Below, piece after piece: positions 44,483-55,949 of a stretch of 64,000 nt of DNA (positions are counted from its first letter, which is position 1; each line of letters begins with the position of its first letter). Location of the stretch: NCBI GenBank assembly GCA_946122785.1, contig CAMGYJ010000008.1, forward strand, positions 24,639,475-24,703,474. Direction: 5' to 3'. Below the pieces are notes generated by a model. It was not told the origin of the DNA, made no database searches, and saw only the letters and a list, made by a program, of their open reading frames with translations. Position numbers and translations under genes: made by a program. The stretch is from Linum tenue. Lineage: Eukaryota; Streptophyta; Magnoliopsida; Malpighiales; Linaceae.

Positions 44483-45078
44483 TCTAGAGGCTCACAGCAA
44501 CTTGATAGTACGATCGGACATCCATGTTGCCCTGATGGAGACGCGCTAAATCCATCTCAACCTCAAATTTGGGAGAGGGACTCGGCTGTGAATGCACCGC
44601 GGCAAGGTGACTCCACATCGCATAGGCGGAGGTAAAACAACAGAAGATAAGATCCAAACCATAACTTGAGCGTTATGAATCTCTCAATCCTCCTTATCCT
44701 TGGCTGGGGCATCAACAACCGACATCATCGAGGCACCATCAAGAAAACCAGAGAGACGGTGACCCTGAACAAAGAGGCGGAGCTGCAGCTCCCATAGGAA
44801 AAAAATTTTGTCGTTAAACCTAATAGAGACCGTGTCCAACTTGGAAAGAGAGAGATCCCCATTAAAAAGGTTTGGCGATTACCCACCGTCATTTAAAGGG
44901 AAATGGCTCCATCGCACCCAACCAAGAAACCAAAAGGAACAAGAGACAACCGAAAAGCAGAACAAGGAAGCAGAAATCAAGCACGAACCAGAAACCCAAA
45001 CACGAGAGCAGTAGCAACCCCAAGGATAGTCGTCGAATCAAAAAATGCAGCGAGATTAATCTAGAGGCACTGATACCA

Positions 45079-45956
45079 TGTTAAACATAACAACAAGAGA
45101 AGGATAATAAGACAAACACCGAGATTTACGTGGTATCCTCAACGTATTGTTGATACTAGAGGTGCAAATGGATTTGATTGGTGGATCCATGGATCAAATG
45201 GATTGGTGGATTCATGGATTGGATCAAGTGGATTGGTAGATTATCCATAAATCAAAATGACATCCTCAACCAAGGACCGATATGTAAAATGCAAAAAAGT
45301 TTAGGTAGTAAAATGTCACAATAAAAAATTTAGGTACCAAAATATAACTCTCTAATGATATTTTTCGTATAAAAAATAAATGTTAGGTACCAAAATGTAA
45401 AAAATAAAAATTATAGGTACTAAATTTTAATTTGTCAATGATCCATGGATCCAATCCATGAATCCACCAATCCAATTGGATTTTGATAAAATGGATTGGA
45501 TTTAAATGGATTGGATTAGTTGGATATTTTTAATGAATTGGCGGATTGGATTGAGAATTGCCACCTTTAGTTGAGACTTATCCACGGAGAGGAGCATGGA
45601 AGCTACCATAGACATACCGCATACGGTGTTTGCGATGACTCATGACGACATGGCAATGGGAAACTTCAAAGTAATAATTGATTTGTGCCACTATAATTAG
45701 CCTCTCACCAAGAAATACACGAAGGCAACAGAAACCTCAGATCCCTCCGCCTCAGCAAGCAATACAAGAAGGCAACAAAATTGAGAGTGGAATTGTGCGC
45801 TTGTAATAAACCGTGCTCCCTCATTCATCAATTCGCCCTCCATGAGTTGTTAGTTCGCGAATATTTGCGACTTCACCCAAAATCGTCATTCACGTGCGGA
45901 AGCGTGAACGTGGGAGCTAAATGGACGAATTAGGTTACGTAAGGTCATACATAACA
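45079..45956 (-). repeat. 5' LTR region of the 39-46 kb Copia element
   Basis: On the minus strand it starts TGTTATGTATGACC and ends TTTAACA, directly before TGGTATCAG, the standard initiator-Met tRNA primer binding site of plant Copia. Without the hAT (45157-45569 plus one target copy) it is about 455 bp. It has no equal partner at the 3' side, so the outer boundary is inferred. Confidence 0.6.
45157..45569. mobile_element. Non-autonomous hAT element
   Basis: 413 bp with ends TAGAGGTGCAAATGG and, inverted, TAAAGGTGGCAATTC. It is flanked by gttgatac (45149-45156) and gttgagac (45570-45577), 7 of 8 matching. Subterminal ATCCATGGATC/GGATTGGAT words. Non-coding. Confidence 0.85.
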
Positions 45957-46693
45957 ATCAACTATACTACTTTGACTGTTATGTGAGTAATGTGTTCATT
46001 GAAATTGTTTTCATTTTTTAATGAACACATCCTAGATCTTAATAGGCATTTTCTCGCTGATCTAATTAATTATTTAGCTGGTTGGTAATCAATAACGTTC
46101 CACTCCCCCATTTCTTCCCTGGGGTAGCTCCCGTTCGAATAGTTATACCTTAAGAAACAATTTCTTTTCGTCTTCCTTGGTCGATATTAGATTCAGATAG
46201 ATTCCCCTCTTTTATTTTGCTTTTTTCTGTGGGGTTGATTTCTTCTCTTTTTCTTCTTTCCCGAATTTATTTTTGTTTTGTTTGTGTTAGTTCCATTCCA
46301 TGATGTAGAGTGGGCAATTGAGTTTATTTAGCCATATAATTGACTTTGGCTTACAAAATTTCCTCCAGTCTCCATCCGTCGCCTGGAACGAATAGACTCA
46401 TATCATCGACCAATCTTCAGCAATTCTGTGGTGCAGTTACTGCGCTAGTGCCGTCACAATTTTCAAACCAGTTCAAATAAAAGGGTTTTGTTTGTCATTA
46501 ATGGATGGGTCTGATTTAGCTTAAAAATTAATAAAACAAGAAGGGTAATGTCTATTTTTTATCCAAATCTTTTTCAAATTTTTTTATATTATCCAAACCT
46601 ATTAAATGCTATTATTTAGCCAAATCTTGCGTAATGCATCAAAATATTAGCCTTTTTTACGTTATCGTTAATAATTTTGTAACTTATTTTTAG
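45957..46693. other. Gene-free spacer
   Basis: AT-rich and without recognised genes or bounded repeats. Confidence 0.45.
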
Positions 46694-49600
46694 TTAAAAT
46701 ACTAAATTTTGGATGCCAAGGAAGTAGGATAGCTGGCCTAAGTCACGAACTACAAATCTGTCCTGCAAATAGAGAAGAAGTGATTGCAAGGCAGAGCCTT
46801 GATTGCCAGTGATTAGAATATCGTCAACATAAACAAGCATGTAGAGACGAAGGGAGCCGCGACTGAGGATGAACAGCGGTGAATCTGTCTTCGAGCCCCG
46901 GAAATCATAGCCAAAGCCTGACGAAGACAATGAAACCAGGCTCGCGGAGCTTGCTTGCGACCGCAAAGGGGCTTTCGAAGATGACAAACGTGAGAGGGGC
47001 GAGGTGGATCGACGAAGCCAGGAGGTTGCTGCATATAATTATCCTCGGAGAGATGACCGTGGAGAAAAGCGTTGGTGATGTCCAGTTGACGAACCAGCCA
47101 CTATTGAGAGACAGCGAGGGAGAGGAGGGGACGGAGTGTAGTGGGCTTGAGGACAGGACTGTATGTCTCGCCAAAGTCTAGGCCGGGTCGTTGTTGAAAG
47201 CCATGAGTCACAAGGCGCTCTTTGTAGCGTTCGATCGAGCCGCCAGAGCACGTTTTATGCGAAAAATCCACTTGCAGGAGATGATGTTGCGAGCAGAGGC
47301 CAGGGAGACGAGGTTCCAGGTCTGGTTGCGGAGCAGAGCATTGTATTCCTCAAATATAGTAGCTCTCCACTTAGTGTCACGGAAGGCCTGGCGCGCTGTT
47401 TTGGGGATGGGTGGTAAGGGAGAAGAGGTGTTGAGGAATGTTTTGGCCTTTAAATGGCCAGTTTGGTAACGGGTTCGCATGTGATGGGATGGAGGAGGGT
47501 GGGTGGCTGTACAGGGAATTGGGTGACGACCGACAGGAGGTTGTACGGGAGATGAAGTCGAAGGAGGAGGAGGAGGGTTGGGGGTGGAGCGGGGAGGCTG
47601 ATTGGGTTTCCGTAGGAGTTTGGTTCTGGGATTGGTGGGAGGGTGGAGGGGAATGGTGGGCTGGGTGGAAGGGAGAGTGGATTGGGCCAAAGGGCATGTT
47701 GTGGAGGAGGGAGCAAGGGGTGGGTTGGTGGAGGAAGGGGGTGGGGGAGGTACAGAGGTGGTGGATGGGGGGTTTGGGCTTATGGGATTGGTGGGTTTGG
47801 GAGTAAATAGGTAACTAGGATATGGACGTGGAGTAGGCCGTGACGAGGTTGGTGATTCAGGTGGAGATGGATTGGAAATGGAAGGAGGTGAGTGTGCAAA
47901 TGGGAAGTAATTTTCATCAAAGAGTATGTGGCGAGATATGTGAATTTTGTGGGTAGAGATATTGTAACACCGATAGCCCTTGTGCATAGAGCTATCGTCG
48001 AGGAAGACATAAGGAGTGGAGCGAGGTTGAAGTTTGTGAAGAGTGGTAGGAAGGAGCTAGGGATAACAAAGAGAGCAAAAAATGCGGAGACTGGAGTAAT
48101 CGGTGGTTGGGAGTGAAGAATTTCGAGAGGAGTACAATTGTTTAGAAGAGGGGTGGGCATACGGTTGATAAGATATACGGCTCTATCGAAGGCATTGGAC
48201 CAGAATTTGAGAGGAATGGAAGATTGATGAAGAAGAGCTAAACCAGTTTTGACTACATGACGATGTTTGTGTTCGGCACAACCATTTTGTTCAGGAGTGT
48301 AGGGGCATGATGAGCGATGGAGAATTCCATGTTCTTGGAGATAGGAACCTAATTTTTGATACTCACCACACTAGTCAGCCTGAAATATTTATTATGGGAT
48401 GATTGAAGAATTTTTCGACCTGGGTGCGAAAAGTGATGAAGATGGATAAGATATTAGAGCGATGACGAGTGGGAAAGATCCATGTAAATTTGCTAAAATG
48501 ATCGTAGAATAAAATATAATATAGATGACCGTCGACAGACAATTCAGGAGAGAGACACCAAACATCGCTGCAAATTAAATCTAATGGACCAATGCCTTGA
48601 AAAGTAGAAGGAGTAAAAGGAAGCTTGTGAATCTTGGTTACACTGCAACCATGACACAAAATTTTGGCCTTTTTATTGGAGACATGAATGGAATTGCGAT
48701 CTAAAATTTGACGAAGGACCCGAGAATGAGGATGACCCAGCTGTTGATGCCAGTGAGACAGAGACGAGTGAAATGCACGAGGAGCCACGCGGAAGAGTAT
48801 GGATAGTGGAATTGAGTAGAGACCATCTTTACTCCAGCCGTGGAGGAGGATTTTCTATGATTGCGTGTCCTTGATGGTGAAACAGTCATAAAAAAATTAA
48901 TGGACAAAGGGTTAGTGCGAGTAAGGGAATTGACGGAGAGCAGATTGTGAGAGGCGGAGGGAATATGAAGGATATTATCAAGATGAAGGGAATATGAGCA
49001 AAGGAAGCACGAGAGGAGCCAGAGTGAGAGATGAGAAGATATTTACCATTATCAAAGGAAACCTCGTCGGGGCGTTGATATTCAGAGTGGAGGGCTAGGT
49101 TGTTGAGATCGGAAGTGATGTGGTAATTGGTGCCAGAGTCCATGATCCAATCTTGGGAAGCAAGAGAGTGGGCATAATTGGCCAATGGGTGAAAGTGTGG
49201 GGAGATGGATGGATTGGGGCAGTGTTTTGTGAGATGATCGAAGCCGTGACATGTGTAGCAGCAGAGTGGGCAGGCGTTGTTGTTGGAGGAAGGATGGTGG
49301 GTGGGCCTAGGCCCAAGTAGACCTGCCCCATAACCATAACCTGCAAAAGAAGGAGAAACATGGGAAGAGTGAGTATATTCATTGCCCCTGCCGCCTCAGC
49401 CACAGCTGGGAAGCCGACATGAATTGGAGCGGCCGCGCCTGCCAATGCCGCGGCTAGTATAGCGGCCATAGTGAGCCTGGGGTGAGCTGCCGTGGTGGAG
49501 GAGACCCTGGCGAAAAAGACGGTGTTCTTTGTTGAGTAGAAGGTCGTGGAAATCAGCAAAAGCAATAGGTTCGAGCTTGGCTTCAAGTGTGCGAACGAAG

Positions 49601-50160
49601 GGAAGAAAATCGTCGCCGAGGCCGCGGAGACAATGATCCACCAGTTCGTCCTCAGTGACGGGGTTGTTGAGAGTGGTGAAGCGGTCAACAATTTCTTGGG
49701 CGCGAGTCAGGTACTTCGCACACGAGTCAGTGTCGCGGGAGAGTTTGTCGAGGTCGGTGCGGAGACCTCAAAGAGTCTGGCGATTTCCAAATCCGTAGGC
49801 TGCAGTGAGACGGTTCCAGCCGTCAAGCGCGGTGTAACATCCGACTAAGCGAAGAAGAACAAATTCGGTGAGAGAGCCAGCGATCCAGGAGAAGAAAAGC
49901 TGGTCGCGGCGGTGCCAGGCAACATAAGCAAGATTGTGTTGGCCACCAGGGAGGAGACGATTAGGTGCGGGAAGGCTTCCATCAACGAATTTGGCAAGGT
50001 CGAAACTAGTGAGAAGCGGCAGCAGCTGCATTTGCCAGAGAAGAAATTGGTGAAGGTGAGTTTCACGGAGATATGAGGAGTAGCGGGAGGAGTGAATTGG
50101 GAAAGAGAGGCATCAGAAATTGGAAGGGGACCAGTGGAGGAGGATTATGTGGCGGCCATG
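46694..50160 (-). pseudogene. Truncated Copia gag-pol
   Basis: Read downward on the minus strand. Gag begins near 50160 (ATGGCCGCC followed at once by a TAA stop). A gag core is at about 49640-49400 and a zinc-knuckle region near 49250. Protease has DSGTNYHIT (about 49130). The pre-integrase block is WHQQLGHPHSRVLRQIL with CHGCSVTKIHKLPF (48750-48620), with integrase SDVW and YDHFSKFTWIF. A Pro/Ser/Thr-rich linker (47850-47480) precedes reverse transcriptase (TKWRATIFEEYNALLRNQTW; QPPGFVDPP; LVYVDDILITGN at about 46825). Several frameshifts and stops are present. Catalytic YVDD is preserved but the protein ends there. Confidence 0.85.
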
Positions 50161-50249
50161 CTGAAGAAGAAGAAGAGAATAAACCGAGAAAAGAAGAAGA
50201 ATAGGGGAAAAAAATTAATTTGCCGTTTGGCTGGGAAGCTCTGATACCA

Positions 50250-50401
50250 TGAAATTGCTACTAATTCTCATTGATTACTTGTGAATTACAGTGGTGGATT
50301 TATACACGTTGAAAAGTAACAGAATAACAAAGTGAGAGTGTTTGATGGTAGTGGATGCTGTGATGTAGGAACATCTACGGAGTGGACTGTTGGGCATAAC
50401 A
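50250..50401 (-). repeat. Short Copia 5' LTR
   Basis: 152 bp on the minus strand, starting TGTTATGCCCAACAG, with TATAAATCC in the middle as a likely TATA box, ending CAATTTCA just before the primer binding site. Confidence 0.75.
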
Positions 50402-50889
50402 GAAACCATAAGACGCGGTCTCCTTATCAAGAGGAACTCTCACCAGCAATCCACCACTATCCTCCGTCAATTGATGAGGAAGAAGATGTAATGAAAATGA
50501 GTTTGATTGTTAATATATGCTCATGTAGCCATCTAATTAAGATAGATTCGCATAAGTCATAACACTTGTTAGAAGAAGGAATAATATTTGCCGTCGGTCA
50601 GCTATCAACGATGTTCCCAGAAGCTGGATAAGCCTCCATAATTTGAACTGGATGTTAAACAAATGCCTCCGATAAAAATAAATAATATTTGTTATTTTTA
50701 AATATTTAGGTTCGACTAAATATAGTAGGTTCAACCAATTTTGATTAAATGACGGTTATTAATCAACGGTCCTCCTAAATTGCAAAAAATCCAACGGCTA
50801 TGGAACTGCCTGCACTAGTGTCATGCCGGTACCATAGAATTCGCCACCAATCTTACTTCAAGCATCCCTTAGGAGTGGCACTCGTGGTC
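50402..50889. other. Gene-free spacer
   Basis: AT-rich; nothing recognised apart from the flank of the Copia LTR. Confidence 0.4.
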
Positions 50890-52189
50890 CTCGCCCGTTC
50901 GGTTTCCTTGCCGCATGGATGGGTCACGAGGGCTTTTCAGATCTCCTAACCTCGTCCTAGGTAGGGGTACGAGGCTTCCCCACTAACTCCGCCATTTCTC
51001 TTCAACTCTCGAGGATTGGAAACCGAGAAGTGTTCGGCCACATCATACAAAGAAATAAGAAATGCTGTCAGAAATTGGGGAAGTTGGAGCTGCAGAACGA
51101 GTCTAGACCGAGTGATCATTCTCTAAGAGAGAAAGAGGGGACGAGAACATCCTTGGAAGAAACTTTATCGCAGGAGAATCTTCTCTGGTTACAAAAAACG
51201 AGGGCTCTTGAATCGTTGAAGGTGGTCGAATACCAAGTTCTATCACCTCTCTACTTTAAAGCAAAGTCGGTTCAATACAGTGTGGGGTTAAAGTTGGCGT
51301 TGGGAGTTTGCATTTACGATGTAGATGAGATGAGGGGATGGCTAGGGGGTACTTTGCGTCCCTTTTCTTTGTCAAGAAGGGTGCAACTCTAGTGATCCCC
51401 ACCGTTTTCAACCGTATTACCAGTCGAGATAGAGAGATAGTGACTAGGGTTGTTATTCCTAAGGAGGTCTGAAATGCAGTCAAGAATATGGGTGGATTCA
51501 AGGCTCCGGGAAAGACGAGTTCCCTCCTCTCTTCTACCAGAAGTTTTAGGATATAGTGTCGTCCTCTTTTGTTCAATTTGTTACATATTACTTTTGGAAC
51601 CTGTATGATATTGCCTTGGTCAATGGGACTCTCCTCTGTTTGATCCCGAAGGAGTGCCTAGAGACCATAATGAAATTTCTTCCTATTGGGTTATGTAATG
51701 TGGTCTACAAAGCTCTCACCAAATTCATTATCAACGGAATTAAGCCTCTGATGTACAACCTGATCCACCCAACTCAAACTAGCTTTGGGCATGGGAGGCA
51801 TATCACTAACAACATCGTCATTCTCCAAAAGGTGGTCCACTCAATGGGATTGAAGAAGGAAAGGAAGGGTCAGATGATTCTAAAGATTGATCTGGCTAAC
51901 GCATATAATTGCCTGAGATGGAGTTTTATCCACGATACTCTGGTAGAGGTGGGCTTTCTTTCCAACTCAGCTTGTTGATGTCATTATGCAGTGTATTTCC
52001 TCTTCTTCCATGAAGGTCTTAGGGAACAGTTGTCTTACCAAGGAGTTTACCCCGACTCGGGGACTGAGACAATGATGTCTGCTCTCACCGTATTCATTTA
52101 CACTCTGCATGGAACATCTCAGTCATACCATTGAGGAGGCATTTTGTGAGGGCAAGTGGAAACCAATATGTACCTCCCTAGGGAAGCCA

Positions 52190-52430
52190 ATGTGTTTCCA
52201 TTTGTTCTTTGCCAATGATCTCATACTTGTAGAAGCTAGGGAGGATGAGGTAGGAGCCAAATGCCTTGACTGATTCTCCCTTGTATCCGGTCAAAGTAAG
52301 CAAAGAGATATCAATGTTCTTTTCCAATGGTCTCATACTTGTAGAAGCTAGTGAGGATGAGGGTGAGGTAGGAGCCAAATGCCTCGACTGATTCTGCCTT
52401 GTATCCGGTCAAAGTAAGCAAACAGAAATC
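52190..52430 (+). repeat. Tandem duplication in LINE A
   Basis: About 120 bp is repeated: 'ctcatacttgtagaagctag' occurs near 52220 and 52332, and 'ccttgtatccggtcaaagta' near 52278 and 52397. The copies differ slightly. The active-site region is thus partly duplicated. Confidence 0.85.
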
Positions 52431-52589
52431 AGTGATCTTGTATTAAGGAAATACTTCTTGACAACTAAGTGCTACCATTGCTCATAATTTGGGTATTGCC
52501 AATGAAGCAAGATTTGGGGGATATATCTTGGTGTATCGATCCTCCATGGCTAGGTTACCCAGGTAACATATCTTTATATTCAGGATAAC

Positions 52590-53617
52590 TAGGACTGGCA
52601 TTTTGGTTTCCGGTTAGTGGGTAACTGCCGGTTTTAGCCAAAAACTGCCGGTTACCAGCTAACCGAAAACCGACCGGCTACCCTGACGATCGGTGGTCGG
52701 ATGGGAAAAGGAAGGGGTCGGTTGACCGAGTAACCGACGGTAATTAACTGCGGTTATCTGACTAACCGAGCCCAACCGAGACCCACTTAACCTTCCCTAA
52801 AATCATGTCTAGATTCATCTCCATTCTCACATTTTGAATCTAAAAAATTTCCCAAATCCAGGAAGAAGAAGAAGAAGAAGAAGAAGAAGAAGAAGAAGAA
52901 GAAGCAATAGCCTCTCTCAACAATTTCCCTCTTTTCACTCCTCTTCCTCTACACTCTCACCACCGCCATAGCCAACAAGCAGACATACATCGTCCACCTC
53001 ACCTCCGTCCACCGCGTCGCCGTCCACCTCGCCTCCGCCGCCGTGTTGCCGTCCACATCGCCTCTCCCTGCATCTCGCCGTCCGCCTCCTTCCCATAGCG
53101 GAGCAAGCCACTTTCCACCTCACCTCCGCCGCCACGTCGCCGTCCACCTCGCGACCCCCTGCTTCTCCTCCTCGAATCGCCAATCGCCCTGCCCCGACGT
53201 CCGCCTCTGCTCGCCGTCCTCCGCCACTGTGCCTTTGCTTCTCCTCCATGGCCGTGGTGTCCAGATTTGAAATGGTCAAATGGAAGAAGAAAGGAGAGAG
53301 ACGGAAAGAGGTGGCCTGGTGGTGGTGGGGGTATGAATGAAGAAAGGAAGGATAGAGAAGGATGGTGTAGATAAGGAATAACTGGTGGGAGGATTTTTGG
53401 GGTTTTTTTATATTTTTTAATTATTTTTTTGAGATTAGGGAGTGTTTTTCGGGCATACGGATAACCGAACCAAAACAGATAACCGACCGGTCGGTGGTCG
53501 GCTAACCGCAATGTCCCTCACGGTCGGTGGTCGACAGTGGGAGGTGGTGGCTTGGTTTAACCGATAATCAAGAACTCGGTTTTCTGTTAAACCGAAACAG
53601 ACCGACTGACACCCATA
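52590..53617. mobile_element. hAT element with gene-like cargo
   Basis: 1028 bp with an exact 8-bp duplication aggataac (52582-52589 and 53618-53625). Ends are TAGGACTGGCATTTTGG and, inverted, TATGGGTGTCAGTCGG. Subterminal CCGGTTAGTGGGTAACTGCCGG-like words resemble those of the hATs at 22915 and 41849. The interior has a GAA microsatellite (52860-52904) and a GC-rich CCGCC/CACCTC segment (about 52930-53270) like a plant leader or exon. No domain recognised. Confidence 0.88.
52860..52904 (+). repeat. GAA microsatellite
   Basis: About fourteen GAA triplets in the hAT at 52590-53617. Confidence 0.92.
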
Positions 53618-54217
53618 AGGATAACAAACTCTCGGGATGGAAAGCGCGTGCTCTCAGTTTCGCAGGTCGAGTCACCTAGGTAGTTCTGAATTCCTCGCCA
53701 ACAATTGCGATGCAACCAACTCTCCCGCCTCAGTCCACTTGTGATCTTATTGGGCGCAAGAAACATGGATTCATCTGGGCTCGTTAGAAGGTGATTTGTC
53801 GGCCAAAGTTTAAGGGTGTCTTGGCAGTGCACATGATCTAAACCTTAATTTTCTTGCAAAGTTGGCTTGGAACTTTATCAAGAAACATGATGAGTTATGG
53901 TTTCGTGTGTTACAACCTTACATGCTAAATATTTTAAGCAGGTGGATTGAGAGGTTTGGCCTATCATGACTATCGGGACGATGATGAGTATAAAGGATGG
54001 TCAAAGTACTTCCTTCTAGACAGATCGTTGTTTGGACAATGGGGAGATCCTTCTTGACTTTGCTTGGGACCGGTTGTTGACCCATCCCTCTCGGTAGACA
54101 AATTTGGAAATCCGAACGAAAGATTGTCAATTTCTTGTATGACTGTCAAGAACTTTTTGAGTTCCGTTTTGTTGTGAATGAAAGCTGAGATGCCCTGCAT
54201 CTATTTATAAAAAAAAA

Positions 54218-54618
54218 GTTTCTTTCTTACTTTGCCCAATTTGATTTGATTCAATGGAGTAACATAGAGTCAATTTACTAAAAGTATGTATTTTTATGGA
54301 TTTCCATCTTAGAGAGACATCCCAGTCACTGCTTGGTTTTCATGGCTCAAGCTCAACTAACAATCTAGGAAATTAGGAATGTTGGCATCCTAGTGATGAA
54401 TGCCAAGGAGACTTGTTGTCACACAAAAAGAGGTTTTTTAGCCGGCGTAGATGGCATTGATAATGGGTTCGATATGACTACAATTACAGCTAAGGAAGAG
54501 GTTGTTTACACAAGGAATTCTAACATATCAATTTGACCCAATTGTCTCATTTTTGGACAAATTGGACAACTTGACCGGTTTGACAGCATAACATTTGGAT
54601 GGATGATAACGATGTAAT
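54218..54618. other. Gene-free spacer
   Basis: Nothing recognised. Confidence 0.4.
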
Positions 54619-55949
54619 TGCATGATTTTATACCCCCTATTTCATATCCATTTGCGGAGCATAGTTGTGTATTTTGGCCTATTTTACGTCCGGTTGTGCT
54701 ATTTTGTCCTATTTCAGGTCCCAGGCGTCGAAGGGAAGGCCAAGCGCGAGTTTCGGAGCATTTGGAAGTCGTTTGGTCGAGCCACGACCAAAACACGGGC
54801 AGAAGGCCTTCAGAACACGGCCGTGCTCCTGGCCGTGCTTTTACTGCCGAGGCTCTCCATGTGTGGGCTACAACAGCTAAAAAACACGGGCGGGGTCAAC
54901 CAGAACACGACCGTGTCCCACACAGAACACGCCCGTGTTTTCCCCAGCCCGTGCCCGTGTAATTACCACGTGGCAGAGGGCACGGGCGGGCTGGACCAGA
55001 ACACGGTCGTGCCCTCGACCGTGTTCTGGCCAGTGATGCCCTATTAGGCAGATTTCAGCCAAAAAGAGAGGGGATTCAAGTTTTAGAGAGAAAGAGCGAT
55101 TCCTAGAGAGAGAAAGCGACGAACAAGAGTCTCCAAGTGCCCTAGCTTGATCTTCATCACCATTGGAGCTTGGCTTGAGCTTGGAGAAGTGCCGATCAAC
55201 GTCTAGGAGCTGAAATCCATCCTTCACAGTATGGTTTCCGCATCTGATTCTGCTTTTGCTTCTTTCTCCATGGAGTAGTTCTCCCATTCATCTGGGTGTG
55301 GGAAACCCTAGATCTGTATGTTAGGATTGATTGTATGAACCCAAGTACGGTTTCTATGATTTGATTATATTCGATTGAGGTTTGAATGATTGAATGGCAT
55401 GAATCCTGATCAAATTCCTGTTGTTTCTTCTTTAACCTAGAATGAGAATATCTGCCTAGGTTGATAGAGCGTCCTTAATTGAAGGTAGTGAATTGGTGAC
55501 TTTAGTCGAGGAGTCAATTCACTATTATGTACCGAATTCAATTCGGTAGTGGGGTTTGGTTCGTTAGGGCCTCAATCTGTTTACTCCGGTGGAGGTTAGT
55601 CGCCCGCTAGAGACTCAGATTGAGAGGGTCTGAAGACCTTTAGTCGAGACTTCAGACTGTTTAAGAACCTTCCGCAGTATAACTATCATAGAAATAGAAC
55701 TTGGTAATTGCAATCCGGCTTAACTGCAGTCTAGGGGGAACCATATCCGGGTGACCTCTCTTAACCTGAAAACAACCGTTTAGTTGCTTTGCTAGCTTGT
55801 TAGTTTAGTCCTTCACTAAAGTTTCATTGCTAGATAATACTAATTCACTGAGTAGTCATCACATCTAGGACCCGGGTTGACATTGAAACCCAAACCCGCT
55901 ATACTACGCTTTAGGAAGTGGTTACACTTGGCCATTTTCTAGAGTGACA
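54619..55949 (+). repeat. Probable solo LTR of a Gypsy-like element
   Basis: It starts TGCATGATTTTATACC and ends CTAGAGTGACA. It contains several inverted words of the type AACACGGCCGTG / CACGGGCGG (54800-55030), then a long non-coding stretch with 'ctaggacccgggttgacatt' and 'tatactacgctttaggaagt', sequence typical of a widespread plant Gypsy LTR family as I recall it. No internal region follows, so it is a solo LTR or fragment. Flanks gtaat and gtagg match only partly. Open frames here are LTR sequence, not genes. Confidence 0.55.

Larger units (their letters stand above)
39513..44920 (-). pseudogene. Copia gag-pol remnant
   Basis: Read downward on the minus strand. Gag piece with CFFCKEPGHI and an altered knuckle (about 44000-43880), then a Ser-rich segment. 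Integrase core (about 41790-41550: FVDFATRFTWIYFLRHKSDL, DPGGEF). Reverse transcriptase blocks: [20 protein letters not shown] (about 40430), [20 protein letters not shown], and LLIYVDDMLVSGDDI (about 40190) with the YVDD site intact. RNase H (YADADYAGCLDTRRSTSGWC, about 39680). At least six stops or frameshifts separate the pieces, and a 1.1-kb hAT splits the integrase to gag part. Not functional. Confidence 0.85.
39213..45956 (-). mobile_element. Decayed Copia retrotransposon with two hAT insertions
   Basis: Minus-strand element. The 5' LTR region is at 45079-45956, the primer binding site TGGTATCAG at 45078-45070, then gag, integrase, reverse transcriptase and RNase H towards lower coordinates. 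It ends in a purine tract (GAGGGAGGG, about 39236-39244) followed by TGTTAGTAATTATGG. The 3' LTR start does not resemble the 5' LTR well and soon fades, so it is truncated or rearranged. hATs at 41849-42968 and 45157-45569 interrupt it. Confidence 0.75.
46694..50401 (-). mobile_element. 5' part of a Copia retrotransposon
   Basis: Minus-strand element with a 152-bp LTR at 50250-50401 followed by TGGTATCAGAGC (50249-50238), a textbook Copia primer binding site. Gag, protease, integrase and the first part of reverse transcriptase follow. The sequence stops inside reverse transcriptase at about 46694 (after YFLGIQ); RNase H and the 3' LTR are missing, so the element is truncated by deletion or rearrangement. 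Confidence 0.85.
50890..54170 (+). pseudogene. LINE A ORF2 (reverse transcriptase) remnant
   Basis: The pre-RT linker (NREVFGHIIQRNKKC, EETLSQENLLWLQKTRALES) leads into reverse transcriptase pieces at 51556-51978 (LCLIPKE, ILKIDLANAYNCLRWSFI) and 52000-52230 (TRGLRQ, then FFANDLILVEA). The family's F/Y-ADD active site reads FAND, so a catalytic Asp is lost. After the hAT come the SGWKARALSFAGRV block and a stretch like the terminal zinc-knuckle region (CLDNGEILLDFAWDRL). Many stops and shifts occur. Inactive. Confidence 0.8.
50890..54217 (+). mobile_element. LINE A (non-LTR retrotransposon), decayed
   Basis: Plus-strand LINE fragment interrupted by a hAT at 52590-53617. Excising the hAT and one target copy joins ...YIQDN to KLSGWKARALSFAGRVT, the normal post-polymerase block of plant L1-like LINEs. 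It ends with a short A run at about 54209-54217 after 'ctatttataa', typical of a LINE 3' end. The 5' end is truncated at about 50.9 kb, in the linker before the polymerase. Confidence 0.8.

Noticed and set aside
47438..47814. Gly/Trp-rich plus-strand frames
   Set aside because: Antisense of the Pro-rich linker in the minus-strand Copia polyprotein.
52935..53511. Gly/Arg-rich minus-strand frames
   Set aside because: GC-rich cargo of a hAT with biased composition; no recognisable domain.
54618..55047. Overlapping open frames of 114-141 codons
   Set aside because: They lie in the probable solo LTR, have no domain and consist of reading through inverted ACACGG words.
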